From Plantactinospora sp040120695 (GTDB taxonomy: Bacteria; Actinomycetota; Actinomycetes; Mycobacteriales; Micromonosporaceae), in NCBI RefSeq assembly GCF_040120695.1, contig NZ_JBEEAC010000007.1, positions 124,001 through 188,000 on the forward strand: DNA of 64,000 nt. Reading direction: 5' to 3'. The notes under the pieces are model-generated. The model worked only from the letters and a program-made list of their open reading frames with translations. It did not search any database and was not told the DNA's origin. Below, piece by piece: positions 24,194 through 33,489 of the stretch. Position numbers and translations under genes: made by a program. The stretch's first letter is position 1. Every line of letters begins with the position of its first letter.

Positions 24194-27133
24194 ATGGGTT
24201 CATCGGTTGCTGGAAACGCGGTCTCGGGGGATCGTCAGCGGGTCGTGCCCTTCGATCGCGTGTTTGTCGGCCGGGACGCGGAGCTCACCGCCTTGGCGCG
24301 GGCGCTCGCCCGCCCACCGGCGGTCCTGCTGGTCGAGGGTGAGGCCGGTATCGGCAAGAGCTGGCTGGTTCGCGAACTGCTCGCCTCGCCCGAAGGTCGG
24401 CGGCACCGGTGTCTGACCATGGTCTGTCCACCTTTCCGGGAGCCGTTCACCCTGGGGCCGGTCGTCGACGCGATCCGTCAGGCCGTCGACCACGTCGCCG
24501 GGCTGCGCCTGTCCGGCCTGGCCGGGACACTGCGGCCGCTGTTCCCGGAGTGGGCCGGCGAGCTGCCGCCCGCGCCCGAACCGCTTGAGGACGCACGGGC
24601 GTCCCGGCACCGGTTGTTCCGGGCGCTGGTCGAGGTGCTCGACAAGTTGGGTGTGACGGTCCTGGTGGCCGAGGACACGCACTGGGCGGACGAGGCCACG
24701 ATCGAGTTCCTGATGTTCGTGGCGGCGCGGCCGGCCCGGCCGATGAGCCTGGTGGTCACGTACCGGCCCGAGGACGTATCCGCCGGCTCGCTGCTGCCCC
24801 GGCTGACCTCCAGGGCACCGGCCGGCGCCACGTTCATCCGGCTGAGCCTGGCCGGGCTGGACGCGGCTCGTACGGGTGAGTTGGTGTCGGCGATGCTCGG
24901 CGGTGAAGCCGTGTCCGGAGAGTTCACCGAGCTGGTGTGCCGGCGGACCGGGGGGATCCCGTTCGTCATCGAACAACTCGTCCGCCTGCTGTACGACCGG
25001 GCCGACCTCGTTCATGAGGGCGGCCACTGGATGCGCCGCGAATTGACCTCGATCGAGGTGCCGCCCACGGTCCGTGACGCCGTACTGGAACGGGTCGGCC
25101 GGCTGCCGCCGGAGGTCGGTGGACTCCTCCGGGCCGCCGCGGTGCTGGGCGACCCGGTCGACGAGGCCACCCTGCTGGCCGTGGCCGACCCGCCCGACGC
25201 GGAGGGAGCCTTGGGCGCGGCCCTGGAGTCCGGGTTGCTCGTCGTCGACCGCGGCACGATCGCCCCACGACACGCGCTGGCGGCGACGGCGATCTACGAC
25301 ACGATCCCGGTGGGCCGGCGTCGGGAGCTGCACCTGCGCGCCGGTCAGATACTCGAGTCGGTCACCGGTCAGCCGGTGGAGCGGCTGGCATACCACTTCC
25401 GGCGCGCCGGTCAACTTTCCCGGTGGTGCCGGTACGCCGAGCTGGCCGCGGCGAGGGCGCTGGATGCCGGCGACCACACCTCGGCCGTTTCGCTGCTGCG
25501 GGACCTGCTGGCCAACGCCGACCGGGCGGACCGGTCGGTGTTGCGGCTGGTCAGCACCATCGAGGTCAGCAGCGTGCGCCCTCCGGGCCGGTACACGGAG
25601 CTGACCGACGCGCTGCGGTCGATGCTGGACCGGCTCGACCTGCCCCCCGACCAACGGGCTCAGGTCCGGTTCCCGCTGGCCCGATTGCTGATACTCGCCA
25701 AACGCGACGAGGAGGGTCGGGTCGAGCTGCTGCGCGTGGTCCCGGACGTGCGCGATGATCCGGCGATCGCCAGCCGGGCGATGCTGGCCCTGGCCATCCC
25801 CGCCGGTCTGAGCTGCTCAGTCGCCGAGCACCTGCGATGGTTGCGCCGCGCTGCCGCGCTGCCCAGACCGGCGGATCGGGCCAGCCGGTTGGCGTACCAG
25901 GTGAACGAGGCCAGTGCACTGCTCGCGCTGGGCCTGGACGAGGGCTGGGTGGCGGCCCGGGACCTGCCCGACGACGCGACCACCGCGGCGGAGCGCCACG
26001 CCCTGGCGTCGGCACGGGTGAACATGGCGGACGCCGCGATGCGATGGGGCTGGTACGACCGGGCCACCGCCCACCTGGCCGATGCCGCGGCATTGGCCGA
26101 CCGCGTCCAGGACGCCGGGATCCACGACATGATCCGGTCGACCGGGTGCCACGTCGACTGGTACGTCGGGCAGTGGAAGGGTTTGGCCGAGCGCGCCCGG
26201 GCGATCGACGGCGATGACGACGCCCTCTGGCCGAGCCGGTTGGAGGCGAGGCTCGTCGCCGGACTGATGCTACGGGTCACCGGTGCCATCGAGCGTGCCG
26301 CCCAGGCGTTCGAATCCGTGCTGGCCGACCGGCACGCCGAACTGAGTCTGGTGATCGGGGCGGCCGCGCACCTGGGCCAGTGCTGGCTGGAGCGGGGGAG
26401 CCCGGAGCACGCGGCGCGGGTCACCGAGGCACCTGTCGCCGTGCTGCGGAGCAAGCGCGTGTGGATGTGGGCGACCGAACTGGTCCCGGTCCGGGTGGAC
26501 GCCCTGTTGGCGACCGGCCAGCACGCGGAGGCCGCCAACGTGGTGGACTGGTTCGGCCGAGGGCTGCGCGGCCGGGAGATGCCCGCGCCGCGGGCGGCGC
26601 TGGCCTGGTGCCGGGCGGCGCTGGCCGCGCATCGCGGGGATGTGATCGACGCGGCCCGCCGGTATTCGCGGGTCGCCGCTGCCTGGCAGGAGATGTCCCG
26701 CCCGTACGGCGCGCTGCTGGCCGAGGAGCGCCGGGCCGGATGCCTGCTCGCGGCCGGCCGGGAACCGGACGCCCTCGCGGCGCTCATGGACGCGCACGAA
26801 GGGCTGGTCCACCTGGGCGCCCGACCGGACGCGGACCGGGTGGCACGCCAGCTCGGCGAGCACGGGATACGGATCAGGCCCAACCGGCGAGGACGGCGCG
26901 GCTACGGCGGGCAGATCTCCCCTCGGGAGATGGAGGTACTCCGGTTGCTGGTCACCGGGAAGACCAACCGGGAGATCGGCCAGGCCCTGTCCCGATCACC
27001 GAAGACCGTCGCGGCCCAACTCAACTCGGCCATGCGCAAGCTCGGCGTGACCTCGCGGACCGCGCTCGCGGTCAGCGTCCTCGACCTCGACCGGGTGCCC
27101 GCCGTCGAGGATCCGGCCGCCCCCATTGATTAG
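24194..27133 (+). CDS. LuxR-family AAA-ATPase transcriptional regulator (LAL type)
   Basis: A 979-residue large ATP-binding LuxR regulator. An N-terminal STAND/AAA ATPase has Walker A GEAGIGKS (about 49-56) and Walker B VLVAEDTHWADEATI (about 155). A long all-helical, TPR-like middle spans about 370-880. The C-terminal LuxR helix-turn-helix is QISPREMEVLRLLVTGK then TNREIGQALSRSPKTVAAQL. Such proteins respond to a ligand or ATP state and activate nearby genes. The next gene downstream, same strand, is a giant secreted subtilase 278 bp away, a plausible target. The frame is open to GTG 24131, but the extra 21 residues are Cys/Trp-rich and unlike the family, so ATG 24194 is preferred with modest confidence. 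Confidence 0.92.
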   Translation: MGSSVAGNAVSGDRQRVVPFDRVFVGRDAELTALARALARPPAVLLVEGEAGIGKSWLVRELLASPEGRRHRCLTMVCPPFREPFTLGPVVDAIRQAVDHVAGLRLSGLAGTLRPLFPEWAGELPPAPEPLEDARASRHRLFRALVEVLDKLGVTVLVAEDTHWADEATIEFLMFVAARPARPMSLVVTYRPEDVSAGSLLPRLTSRAPAGATFIRLSLAGLDAARTGELVSAMLGGEAVSGEFTELVCRRTGGIPFVIEQLVRLLYDRADLVHEGGHWMRRELTSIEVPPTVRDAVLERVGRLPPEVGGLLRAAAVLGDPVDEATLLAVADPPDAEGALGAALESGLLVVDRGTIAPRHALAATAIYDTIPVGRRRELHLRAGQILESVTGQPVERLAYHFRRAGQLSRWCRYAELAAARALDAGDHTSAVSLLRDLLANADRADRSVLRLVSTIEVSSVRPPGRYTELTDALRSMLDRLDLPPDQRAQVRFPLARLLILAKRDEEGRVELLRVVPDVRDDPAIASRAMLALAIPAGLSCSVAEHLRWLRRAAALPRPADRASRLAYQVNEASALLALGLDEGWVAARDLPDDATTAAERHALASARVNMADAAMRWGWYDRATAHLADAAALADRVQDAGIHDMIRSTGCHVDWYVGQWKGLAERARAIDGDDDALWPSRLEARLVAGLMLRVTGAIERAAQAFESVLADRHAELSLVIGAAAHLGQCWLERGSPEHAARVTEAPVAVLRSKRVWMWATELVPVRVDALLATGQHAEAANVVDWFGRGLRGREMPAPRAALAWCRAALAAHRGDVIDAARRYSRVAAAWQEMSRPYGALLAEERRAGCLLAAGREPDALAALMDAHEGLVHLGARPDADRVARQLGEHGIRIRPNRRGRRGYGGQISPREMEVLRLLVTGKTNREIGQALSRSPKTVAAQLNSAMRKLGVTSRTALAVSVLDLDRVPAVEDPAAPID

Positions 27134-27411
27134 GTCATCTGCCCAATTACAAGTGTGTTGATCCCGACAGAGACTCGCTTCGTCCCCGACGTCTCGTGGA
27201 GATCAGCCTATGACCGACCAAACCGGTTCGCGCCGTACCCCCGCGCCCGAACCGGCCCCGCCCGAGCCGCCTCCGCCTCCGACTCCGACTCCCCGGAACG
27301 ATTCCCCGGTCACGGTTTCCGACAGGCCCGATCCGACCGACGGCGCCGAGGGCTGCGGCCCGTACGTCCCCGTGTGACGCGCACCGAGCACCCACTGGAT
27401 ATGGAGGTTCC

Positions 27412-30400
27412 ATGTACCACTCGATAAGTACGTTACGACGAACGCCGTTCGCGGTGTTGGCGGTCGTCGCGCTGGCCGCTGGGCTGCTCACGGCCGGGCC
27501 TGCCGCGTACGCCGACCCACCGAGCAGCTCCTCGGCGTCCGACCAGACCGGCCAGGACCCGGGTGTCCTCACCCTGGACGGCGTCGCCCCGGGTCCGAAG
27601 ACGATCACGTTGATCACCGGTGACCAGGTCACGCTCAGGGATGCCGGCACCGGTTCGGACGCGTTCGCGGTCGATGTCGACGCGGCGCCGCGCCCGGACG
27701 GTCACATTCCGAGGTTCGAGGGCACGGGCGACGACAACGCGTTCTACCTGTACCCGGACGACGCCCGGCCAGCGGTCGAATCCGGCATGTTGGATCGGGA
27801 CCTGTTCAATCTGACCTACCTGGCGGAGAACGGGTACACCGACGCAGAGATCGACAGCCTGCCGGTGATCGCGTCGTATCCCGAACACCGGTCCACCCGG
27901 TCGCTGGCCGCCTCGGCCGACGCGCTGCCAGCCAGCAAACCCACGGTCGAGTTGTCCAGCATCAACTCGTCCGGGCTCGCGGTCGCCAAGGACGACGCAG
28001 CCGACTTCTGGTCGGCGATCCGGCCGACCACGGTTGGTCCCGGTGTTCGTGCCAGGGCTTTGTCGACCGGGCTCAGCAAGTTGTGGTTGGACCACCGGGT
28101 CGAGGTCAGCCTGGCCGAAAGCGTACCGATGATCGGCGCCCCGGCAGCCTGGGGACTGGGTCTGGACGGTACCGGGGTGACCGTGGCGGTCCTGGACACC
28201 GGGTACGACGAGAACCACCCGGATCTGGCCGGCAAGGTCGTCGCCGCCAAGGGGTTCGACCTCTTCGGCGACACCTCGACGCACGACGGTAACGGGCACG
28301 GCACCCACGTGGCGTCCACCATCGCCGGGTCTGGTGCCGCGTCCGACGGCCGCCACAAGGGTGTCGCCCCGGGCGTCGACCTGATGATCGGCAAAGTACT
28401 GCGCGACAACGGATCCGGCCTGTACACGGATGTGATCGCGGGCATGGAATGGGCCGCGACCAACGGTGCGGACATCATCAGCATGAGCCTGGGCGCCAGC
28501 CCGATCCCCGACGATCCGACGGCCCAGGCCGTCGAAGAGTTGACGGAGTCGACCGGTGCGCTGTTCGTGATCGCCGCCGGCAACGACGGTCCGGCCGAGT
28601 TCACGATCGGCTCGCCGGGGATCGCGGATTCGGCACTGACCGTGGCCGCGGTCGACAAGTCCGACCAGCTCGCCGACTTCTCCTCTCGGGGCCCACTCCT
28701 GGAGGGTGGGCTCAAGCCGGACATCGCCGCACCCGGTGTGGCGATCACCGCCGCTCGCGCGAAAGGTACCAGCCCGGGGGTCGGTGATGACCCGTACTAC
28801 GTCGGCATGAGGGGTACGTCCATGGCGACCCCGCATGTGAGTGGGGCGGCGGCGATCCTGGCCCAGAAACACCCGGACTGGACCCACGCCGAACTCAAAA
28901 CCGCGTTGATGAGCACCAGCGTCGACGGCGGGTACTCCGTCTACCAGCAGGGCGCCGGGCGGGTGGACATCGCCCGTGCGGTCACCCGGACCGTCTTCGC
29001 CACCACCCCGAACGCGGACTTCGGCATCGTTCCGGCCGACGCCGCCCCGGCCACCCGACAAATCACCTACCGCAACACCGGCGATGCCGATGTGACCCTC
29101 ACCCTGGCGCCGAGCCTGCGGAAGGTCGGTGGTGACCCCGTACCGGCCGACACGCTGACCGTCGACGGTCAGTTGACCGTGCCGGCCGGTGGCACCGCCA
29201 CCGCCACGGTCACCCTCACCTCCGCCCACCTGGACGTGGCCACCTACACCGGAGCGGTCGTGGCCACCGACGAGACCACGGGCACCAGCCTGAGCACCCC
29301 GGTCGGATTCCGCCGTCAGCCGCCCATGCACACGTTGACGGTCAACGTCCTCGGCCGCGACGGCCAACCGGCCTACGCGACCCTGGTGGATGCGGTCGAC
29401 CTCATCCATCAGTTGGGTAGCTTCGGACAGTTCGGCCAATGGGTGTCCCCCGGCGTGTGGAAGACGCTCGTCCCGGTGGGAGCGACCAGCGTTGCCGTGG
29501 CCTTCCATTGGATCGATGAGTCTCATCGAAACCACTTCGGGTACCTCCTCGATCCCGAGGTCGAGGTGACCGGCGACACGGAGATCACCCTCGACGCCAG
29601 GACCCTCCAGAAGTTCACCTTCCGCACCTCCCGACCCGCCGAGGTCTCGCCCAGCGGGGAAACCATCACGATGGTGTGGCAGCGGACGGTGACAGGCGGC
29701 GCGACACACTTCGGCTACGTGAACTCGGCGAACTTCTACCAGTACTGGGCCACGCCGACCGAGCCGGTGGAGGTGGGGGACCTGCAGGTGTACACGGGGA
29801 TGCCACTGGCCGCGCCCGAGGTCACCATGCGGGTCGAGGGCGTTTCCGACCTCGACCTGCACCCGATGACGTTCCCACACAACGGGACCGAGTTCATGAT
29901 GGGATACACCGGGGAACTGTTCACCGGAACCCGGACGCTGAAACTGGTCGACGCCGGGCTCGGGCGCCCCGAGGACATCGCCGGTCGTGATCTGACCGGC
30001 GCTCTCGCGCTGCTCGAAATGGACAGCCTGTGCGCGATCCGCATCGACCGGATGCACAACCTCCGGGACGCTGGGGCGGCCGGTGTGCTGGCCTGGCCCT
30101 CCCATGAGGTCAACACGTCGGGCTGCTGGAACGGGCCGACCATCCCGCTGCCTGTCGTCGAAACGGACGTTGACCGGGACCGGAACATCGGCATCCCCTA
30201 CGCGTCGGTCGCACCCGGTGAGGGGCGAGCCCTGCGGGACCGACTCACCCGGAAACCAATCCGGATCACGGTCACCGGTACCCCGGTCTCCCCCTACGTC
30301 TACAAGGCGGTTCCGTTCGAGATCGGCCAGGTTCCCGACTCGTTGACCTACGACCTGACCGACGGAAACGTGGCCACGGAGTACGCCGAGTACCACGCGA

Positions 30401-31419
30401 CCGAACCCACCACGTTCACACCGCGCTGGCTGTCGTACGGGCACCGCGCGGTGCAGGTCCCAATCGTGTTCTCGCCACCGGTGGACGGGCCGGCCACCCG
30501 CACCCACTACGTGGGACCGCTCTCCGACCGGGTCGTCCACACGAGCGAACCGGCCCCGTACAACATGACGAAAATCAACCTGTTCACCGAACCGGTCCGG
30601 ACCCACACGACGTGGAACGGGACCGCCGCGGTACCGGGGTCGGCCACCTACTCCGACGCGCTCGCGAAGTTGACCTACCCGGACGACCCGCAGTACCACC
30701 GCAGCATCACCATCTGCTCGATGTGCAGGGAAGGCGACAAGTTCTACCCGGTGTTCCAGCGGATCTTTGGCACCGGAGAATACGAAATGACCAACTACAT
30801 CGGGCCAGATCTGACCCATCTCTACCAGGGAGACCGGGAGATCCCGATCGAAACCGACGGTGATATCCCGGGGTTCACGATGCCGTCTGAGCCCGGGGAC
30901 TACCGGCTGACCCTGCACGATCCCGGTTTGCGGACCAGGTCGGAATGGACGTTCCACTCCGAGGGCACCGCGAACCAGCCCAACCAGGCGCACGGCCTGT
31001 ACTGCCCAACCAGCCTGTTCAAGCAGACCAACGTCTGCCGGGCCGAGCCGTTGGTGTACGCCACCTACGACCTGGGGTCCCGGCTGGGCTTGGACAACAC
31101 GGTCAAGGCCCCGGGGGCGCACTGGTTCAAGGTGAACGCCTACCACGCCCCGTCCCGGACACCGATGCCCAAGATCGCCGGGGTGCGGATGTGGTACAGC
31201 CAGGACGACGGGCGGACCTGGAAGCCCGCGCAGGTCAAGAACAAGGGCAACGGCCAGTTCGAGGTGAAGGCCGTGTACAAGCCCAAGGGTGGTACCGGCG
31301 CGGTCAGCCTGAAACTCAAGGTCTGGGACAAGGCGGGTAACACCCTGACCCAAACCACCACCCGCGCGTTCGACCTGCGGTACCGGCACCACGACCCGAT
31401 CAAACAGAAGGCCCAGTAA
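27412..31419 (+). CDS. Large secreted S8 subtilisin-like serine peptidase
   Basis: A 1335-residue exported protease. Signal peptide residues 1-35 (RRTPFAVLAVVALAAGLLTA, cut near AYA-DP). A propeptide-like segment follows to about 225. The catalytic domain has Asp262 (AVLDTGYDENHPD), His296 (GNGHGTHVAS), oxyanion Asn in VIAAGNDGP and Ser470 (GTSMATPHVSGAA), all intact. A long C-terminal part of about 800 residues holds a beta-sandwich region, a PA-like segment (DLTGALALLEMDSLCA then AAGVLAW) and a final domain ending KLKVWDKAGNTLTQTTTRAF. ATG 27412 follows GGAGG by four bases. The upstream 278 bp contain no supportable gene. A perfect hairpin ends the transcript. Probably extracellular nutrient or developmental protease. 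Confidence 0.95.
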   Translation: MYHSISTLRRTPFAVLAVVALAAGLLTAGPAAYADPPSSSSASDQTGQDPGVLTLDGVAPGPKTITLITGDQVTLRDAGTGSDAFAVDVDAAPRPDGHIPRFEGTGDDNAFYLYPDDARPAVESGMLDRDLFNLTYLAENGYTDAEIDSLPVIASYPEHRSTRSLAASADALPASKPTVELSSINSSGLAVAKDDAADFWSAIRPTTVGPGVRARALSTGLSKLWLDHRVEVSLAESVPMIGAPAAWGLGLDGTGVTVAVLDTGYDENHPDLAGKVVAAKGFDLFGDTSTHDGNGHGTHVASTIAGSGAASDGRHKGVAPGVDLMIGKVLRDNGSGLYTDVIAGMEWAATNGADIISMSLGASPIPDDPTAQAVEELTESTGALFVIAAGNDGPAEFTIGSPGIADSALTVAAVDKSDQLADFSSRGPLLEGGLKPDIAAPGVAITAARAKGTSPGVGDDPYYVGMRGTSMATPHVSGAAAILAQKHPDWTHAELKTALMSTSVDGGYSVYQQGAGRVDIARAVTRTVFATTPNADFGIVPADAAPATRQITYRNTGDADVTLTLAPSLRKVGGDPVPADTLTVDGQLTVPAGGTATATVTLTSAHLDVATYTGAVVATDETTGTSLSTPVGFRRQPPMHTLTVNVLGRDGQPAYATLVDAVDLIHQLGSFGQFGQWVSPGVWKTLVPVGATSVAVAFHWIDESHRNHFGYLLDPEVEVTGDTEITLDARTLQKFTFRTSRPAEVSPSGETITMVWQRTVTGGATHFGYVNSANFYQYWATPTEPVEVGDLQVYTGMPLAAPEVTMRVEGVSDLDLHPMTFPHNGTEFMMGYTGELFTGTRTLKLVDAGLGRPEDIAGRDLTGALALLEMDSLCAIRIDRMHNLRDAGAAGVLAWPSHEVNTSGCWNGPTIPLPVVETDVDRDRNIGIPYASVAPGEGRALRDRLTRKPIRITVTGTPVSPYVYKAVPFEIGQVPDSLTYDLTDGNVATEYAEYHATEPTTFTPRWLSYGHRAVQVPIVFSPPVDGPATRTHYVGPLSDRVVHTSEPAPYNMTKINLFTEPVRTHTTWNGTAAVPGSATYSDALAKLTYPDDPQYHRSITICSMCREGDKFYPVFQRIFGTGEYEMTNYIGPDLTHLYQGDREIPIETDGDIPGFTMPSEPGDYRLTLHDPGLRTRSEWTFHSEGTANQPNQAHGLYCPTSLFKQTNVCRAEPLVYATYDLGSRLGLDNTVKAPGAHWFKVNAYHAPSRTPMPKIAGVRMWYSQDDGRTWKPAQVKNKGNGQFEVKAVYKPKGGTGAVSLKLKVWDKAGNTLTQTTTRAFDLRYRHHDPIKQKAQ

Positions 31420-31435
31420 CGACGGGAGGCGAGTT

Positions 31436-31464
31436 GGGCGGCGGAGCGCGTGGCTCCGCCGCCC
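31436..31464. terminator. Perfect 12-bp bidirectional terminator hairpin
   Basis: GGGCGGCGGAGC and GCTCCGCCGCCC are exact complements with a 5-base GCGTG loop, 16 bp after the subtilase stop and 5 bp before the end of the convergent membrane-protein gene. ATATTCAT follows on the plus strand. Confidence 0.85.
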
Positions 31465-31468
31465 ATAT

Positions 31469-32320
31469 TCATCGGATCCTGCGGGAGGCGGGCGTCGAGC
31501 CGCGCCCCCGCTGCCCTCCAGGCAGTGCACCCGGCGGGACGATGCCAAACCAGGTACCGACGGCGGCCATCAGGGCGATCACGTAGCCGATCCACCAGCC
31601 GAGGATCATCCAGTCGCCGTCCACGACGCCGACCAGGCCCGGTATGACGAGGAGCAGGAACAGGTACGCCAGGGAACCGAAGTCGAGACGGGTCTGCTCC
31701 GGCAGCCGATGCGCCTTGCTGAACGGCGTGAGTCGCACCGCCAACGGGCGGCGGCGCAGGGTGAAACTCGCCGGCCAGAGCCGACCGTGGTCACGCACGT
31801 CGATCACGGTGACGGCGCCGGGGCCACGACGTACCGTGGCCTGACACGGCCTGGTCAGGTTGCGAAGCCACGGCTCCCAGACGACACGCTGGTGCCAGTA
31901 CACGCCGTCCGAGCCGCGCCAGGTCAGCCAGACGGCGTACCCCCGAGCCTCGCTGCGCAGCCCGCGGCGGGTACCGATGCCGGTGCGGCCCCGATCGAAC
32001 GGCACCGGGGACTGCGCGAGATGCGGCGTCACCAGCACGGAGGTGCCGGGTGCACGCGCGGCGAGACACCACTGCACCAGGCGTACGAGCCAGCTGAGCG
32101 CCACCAGGGCGCCGGGACCGAAGACGATCAGAACGAAGGCGACGGAGCCGCCATCCGCCGAGTCGGTGACCAGCCTGTAGACCGGAATGTTGCAGATGAT
32201 CAAGGCGATGACGCTGGTGACGACGACGGCGGGGCCACGACCGCGTCTGCGCTTCGGGGCGGATTCACCAGTGGCGCCGGTGGCTCGCTTGGCGCGGTCG
32301 GTGCCGGCCCGTCGGAACAT
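31469..32320 (-). CDS. Membrane protein, unknown function
   Basis: A 283-residue protein. A basic cytoplasmic N-terminus (RAKRATG, PKRRRGRG) precedes two helices (VVVTSVIALIICNIPVYRLV and SVAFVLIVFGPGALVALSWLV). A soluble domain of about 110 residues has many Trp/Arg, and two C-terminal helices (SLAYLFLLLVIPGLVGVV, MILGWWIGYVIALMAAVGTWF) follow. The layout with an inserted domain between helix pairs is seen in many actinobacterial proteins of unknown function; no family is recognised. ATG 32320 was preferred to a TTG at 32347. Convergent with the subtilase. Confidence 0.65.
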   Translation of the reverse strand: MFRRAGTDRAKRATGATGESAPKRRRGRGPAVVVTSVIALIICNIPVYRLVTDSADGGSVAFVLIVFGPGALVALSWLVRLVQWCLAARAPGTSVLVTPHLAQSPVPFDRGRTGIGTRRGLRSEARGYAVWLTWRGSDGVYWHQRVVWEPWLRNLTRPCQATVRRGPGAVTVIDVRDHGRLWPASFTLRRRPLAVRLTPFSKAHRLPEQTRLDFGSLAYLFLLLVIPGLVGVVDGDWMILGWWIGYVIALMAAVGTWFGIVPPGALPGGQRGRGSTPASRRIR

Positions 32321-32518
32321 GGCCCCGACGGTAACGATCAGCGGCAACTACAGGATGATCAGTGTGGGAGGCTACGCCGACAACCACCGGGAGCCCACAC
32401 CCGCCCAAAGTCGAACGGAAACACCGACCACGCCGGTGGTCGTCGGTACGCGATGCGCGTCGACGGCCACCGGATCTCACCGAAGTCGCCAGGCGGCCGG
32501 CCGGACATCCCGCAGAAC

Positions 32519-32887
32519 TCACCCCGCCGGTCGGTTACCGCCGTCGTTCCTCGGCAGCGGATCCTGTTGCAACTGCCAGGCGCCGACCGGATGTGGAAGG
32601 TGGATGACCTCCCCGAGCACGCGCGCCAACTGCGCGAAGGTGAGCAGCACCGTCGTGGTGGCGGTGTCACGCGTCGCGTCGACCCGCAATAGAGGTGCGT
32701 GTCCGCATCCACGGTCCGCGATCAGCTGCACGCTGAGCCAACCGCTGCCTTCCCGGCCGATGGTTGCCGATCGGCTGTGGTGCCTCGGGGCCGTCGGCCG
32801 GCAACCTCGACACCACACCGGGCACTGATCGGGCGCAGAGGCTCGCGCCGGCATCCGCTCGCCGCCGGCCTGATCACGTCCGCTCAT
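32519..32887 (-). CDS. Small DUF6907-like protein
   Basis: A 122-residue protein. Near residue 26 is QCPVWCRGC, then a His-His pair, then a beta-rich domain WLSVQLIADRG / LLRVDATRDTATTTVLLTFAQLARVLGEVIHL. The C-P-x-W-C opening and T-x-x-V-x-L-T-x-x-x-A-x-x-L helix match the small DUF6907-type proteins common in Streptomyces and Micromonospora regulatory regions. Cys and His may bind zinc. ATG 32887 has GGAGG five bases upstream and lies within the end of the preceding gene (14-nt overlap), so it is translationally coupled. Role unknown; operon context in the GntR findings. Confidence 0.6.
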   Translation of the reverse strand: MSGRDQAGGERMPARASAPDQCPVWCRGCRPTAPRHHSRSATIGREGSGWLSVQLIADRGCGHAPLLRVDATRDTATTTVLLTFAQLARVLGEVIHLPHPVGAWQLQQDPLPRNDGGNRPAG

Positions 32888-33224
32888 AGCTGCCTCCCTG
32901 CGGCGGCGCAAATCCCGCTTCGGTCAGTAGGCCGTCCAGATGTCGGGCAAGCTGCCACACGTCAACCAACCGGAGGACGGCACCGCCGGCTCCCAGGAAC
33001 CGGGCAGCAGAGTGGATCCCGAGCATCGGCAGACCTGCCCGCCCGGCGATGAGGTACACAACGACGGTGCCGCCGTCCCGTCGATCTCCGACCGTCCGGA
33101 CCGACCCTTTGTGCCGAGGTAGCGGCCGTCCCAGCTGCGTCGCGGCAGGCAGCATGAACTCGCACCGCCGAGGCAGACACCATGGCGGGTGCGCCACCTC
33201 GGCCCGCTGGGATGCCCCGGTCAC
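32874..33224 (-). CDS. Small protein related to the DUF6907-like neighbour
   Basis: A 116-residue protein with HPPWCLPRRC at about residues 12-21, parallel to QCPVWCRGC in the next gene, then a beta-rich stretch (TVVVYLIAGRAGLPMLGI) and the helix AVLRLVDVWQLARHLDGLLTEAG. The two genes are probably paralogues in tandem. GTG 33224 shares its last two bases with the TGA of a 37-codon ORF (GTGA overlap), and its own 3' end overlaps the next gene, giving a chain of three coupled frames. A longer frame exists to 33284 without a good ribosome binding site. Confidence 0.5.
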   Translation of the reverse strand: MTGASQRAEVAHPPWCLPRRCEFMLPAATQLGRPLPRHKGSVRTVGDRRDGGTVVVYLIAGRAGLPMLGIHSAARFLGAGGAVLRLVDVWQLARHLDGLLTEAGFAPPQGGSYERT

Positions 33225-33334
33225 CGAGACCACCGCCCATCGGATACCCAGAACTGCTGCCCGAGAGGCGGTAGCGCCCCACACCGCCGCCAGAACGCGT
33301 GTCGAACGAGTGGACGGGCACGATCACGAACCAT
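33221..33334 (-). CDS. 37-codon basic ORF heading the coupled small-gene operon
   Basis: This frame starts at ATG 33334 with GGAGG five bases before it, the best ribosome binding site of the operon, and stops at 33221 overlapping the next start. The peptide is Arg-rich (MVRDRARPLVRHAFWRRCG at the start) with four Trp. Either it is a real micro-protein or it serves to deliver ribosomes to the next gene. Confidence 0.4.
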   Translation of the reverse strand: MVRDRARPLVRHAFWRRCGALPPLGQQFWVSDGRWSR

Positions 33335-33392
33335 TACGACCTCCTTGCGGGGTGCGGTGAGCGGTGCCAACGGCAGCACCCCTCAGGTACCA

Positions 33393-33410
33393 GATTGTCT
33401 TGGGATAATC
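33393..33410. promoter_or_regulatory. Palindromic operator 1 (GntR-type)
   Basis: GATTGTC-TTGG-GATAATC, 6 of 7 bases complementary between half-sites. It is the site nearest the leftward small-gene operon and part of a set of three with the same architecture. Confidence 0.6.
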
Positions 33411-33417
33411 TACCACC

Positions 33418-33435
33418 GATAGTGTGGGGACAATC
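33418..33435. promoter_or_regulatory. Palindromic operator 2 (weaker)
   Basis: GATAGTG-TGGG-GACAATC keeps the 7-4-7 layout with four complementary positions. Its centre is 25 bp from operator 1. Likely a lower-affinity site or a decayed copy. Confidence 0.4.
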
Positions 33436-33451
33436 CAGTCCGTAGGTCAAG

Positions 33452-33469
33452 GATTATCCCAAGATAATT
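33452..33469. promoter_or_regulatory. Palindromic operator 3 (GntR-type)
   Basis: GATTATC-CCAA-GATAATT, 6 of 7 complementary. It is also an 18-bp inverted copy of operator 1 (16 of 18 matches). It ends 8 bp before the GGAGG of the GntR gene, so a bound repressor would block its own synthesis. Confidence 0.6.
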
Positions 33470-33489
33470 TAGAAACCGGAGGTCTCACC

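Noticed and set aside
27134..27411. Short frame upstream of the subtilase as a small gene
   Set aside because: The frame is Arg/Pro/Ser-rich with no ribosome binding site or motif and runs into the subtilase start in another phase.
27433..31548. Open frame of 1371 codons antisense to the subtilase
   Set aside because: The plus-strand frame has signal peptide, catalytic triad and a ribosome binding site; the antisense frame has no domain.
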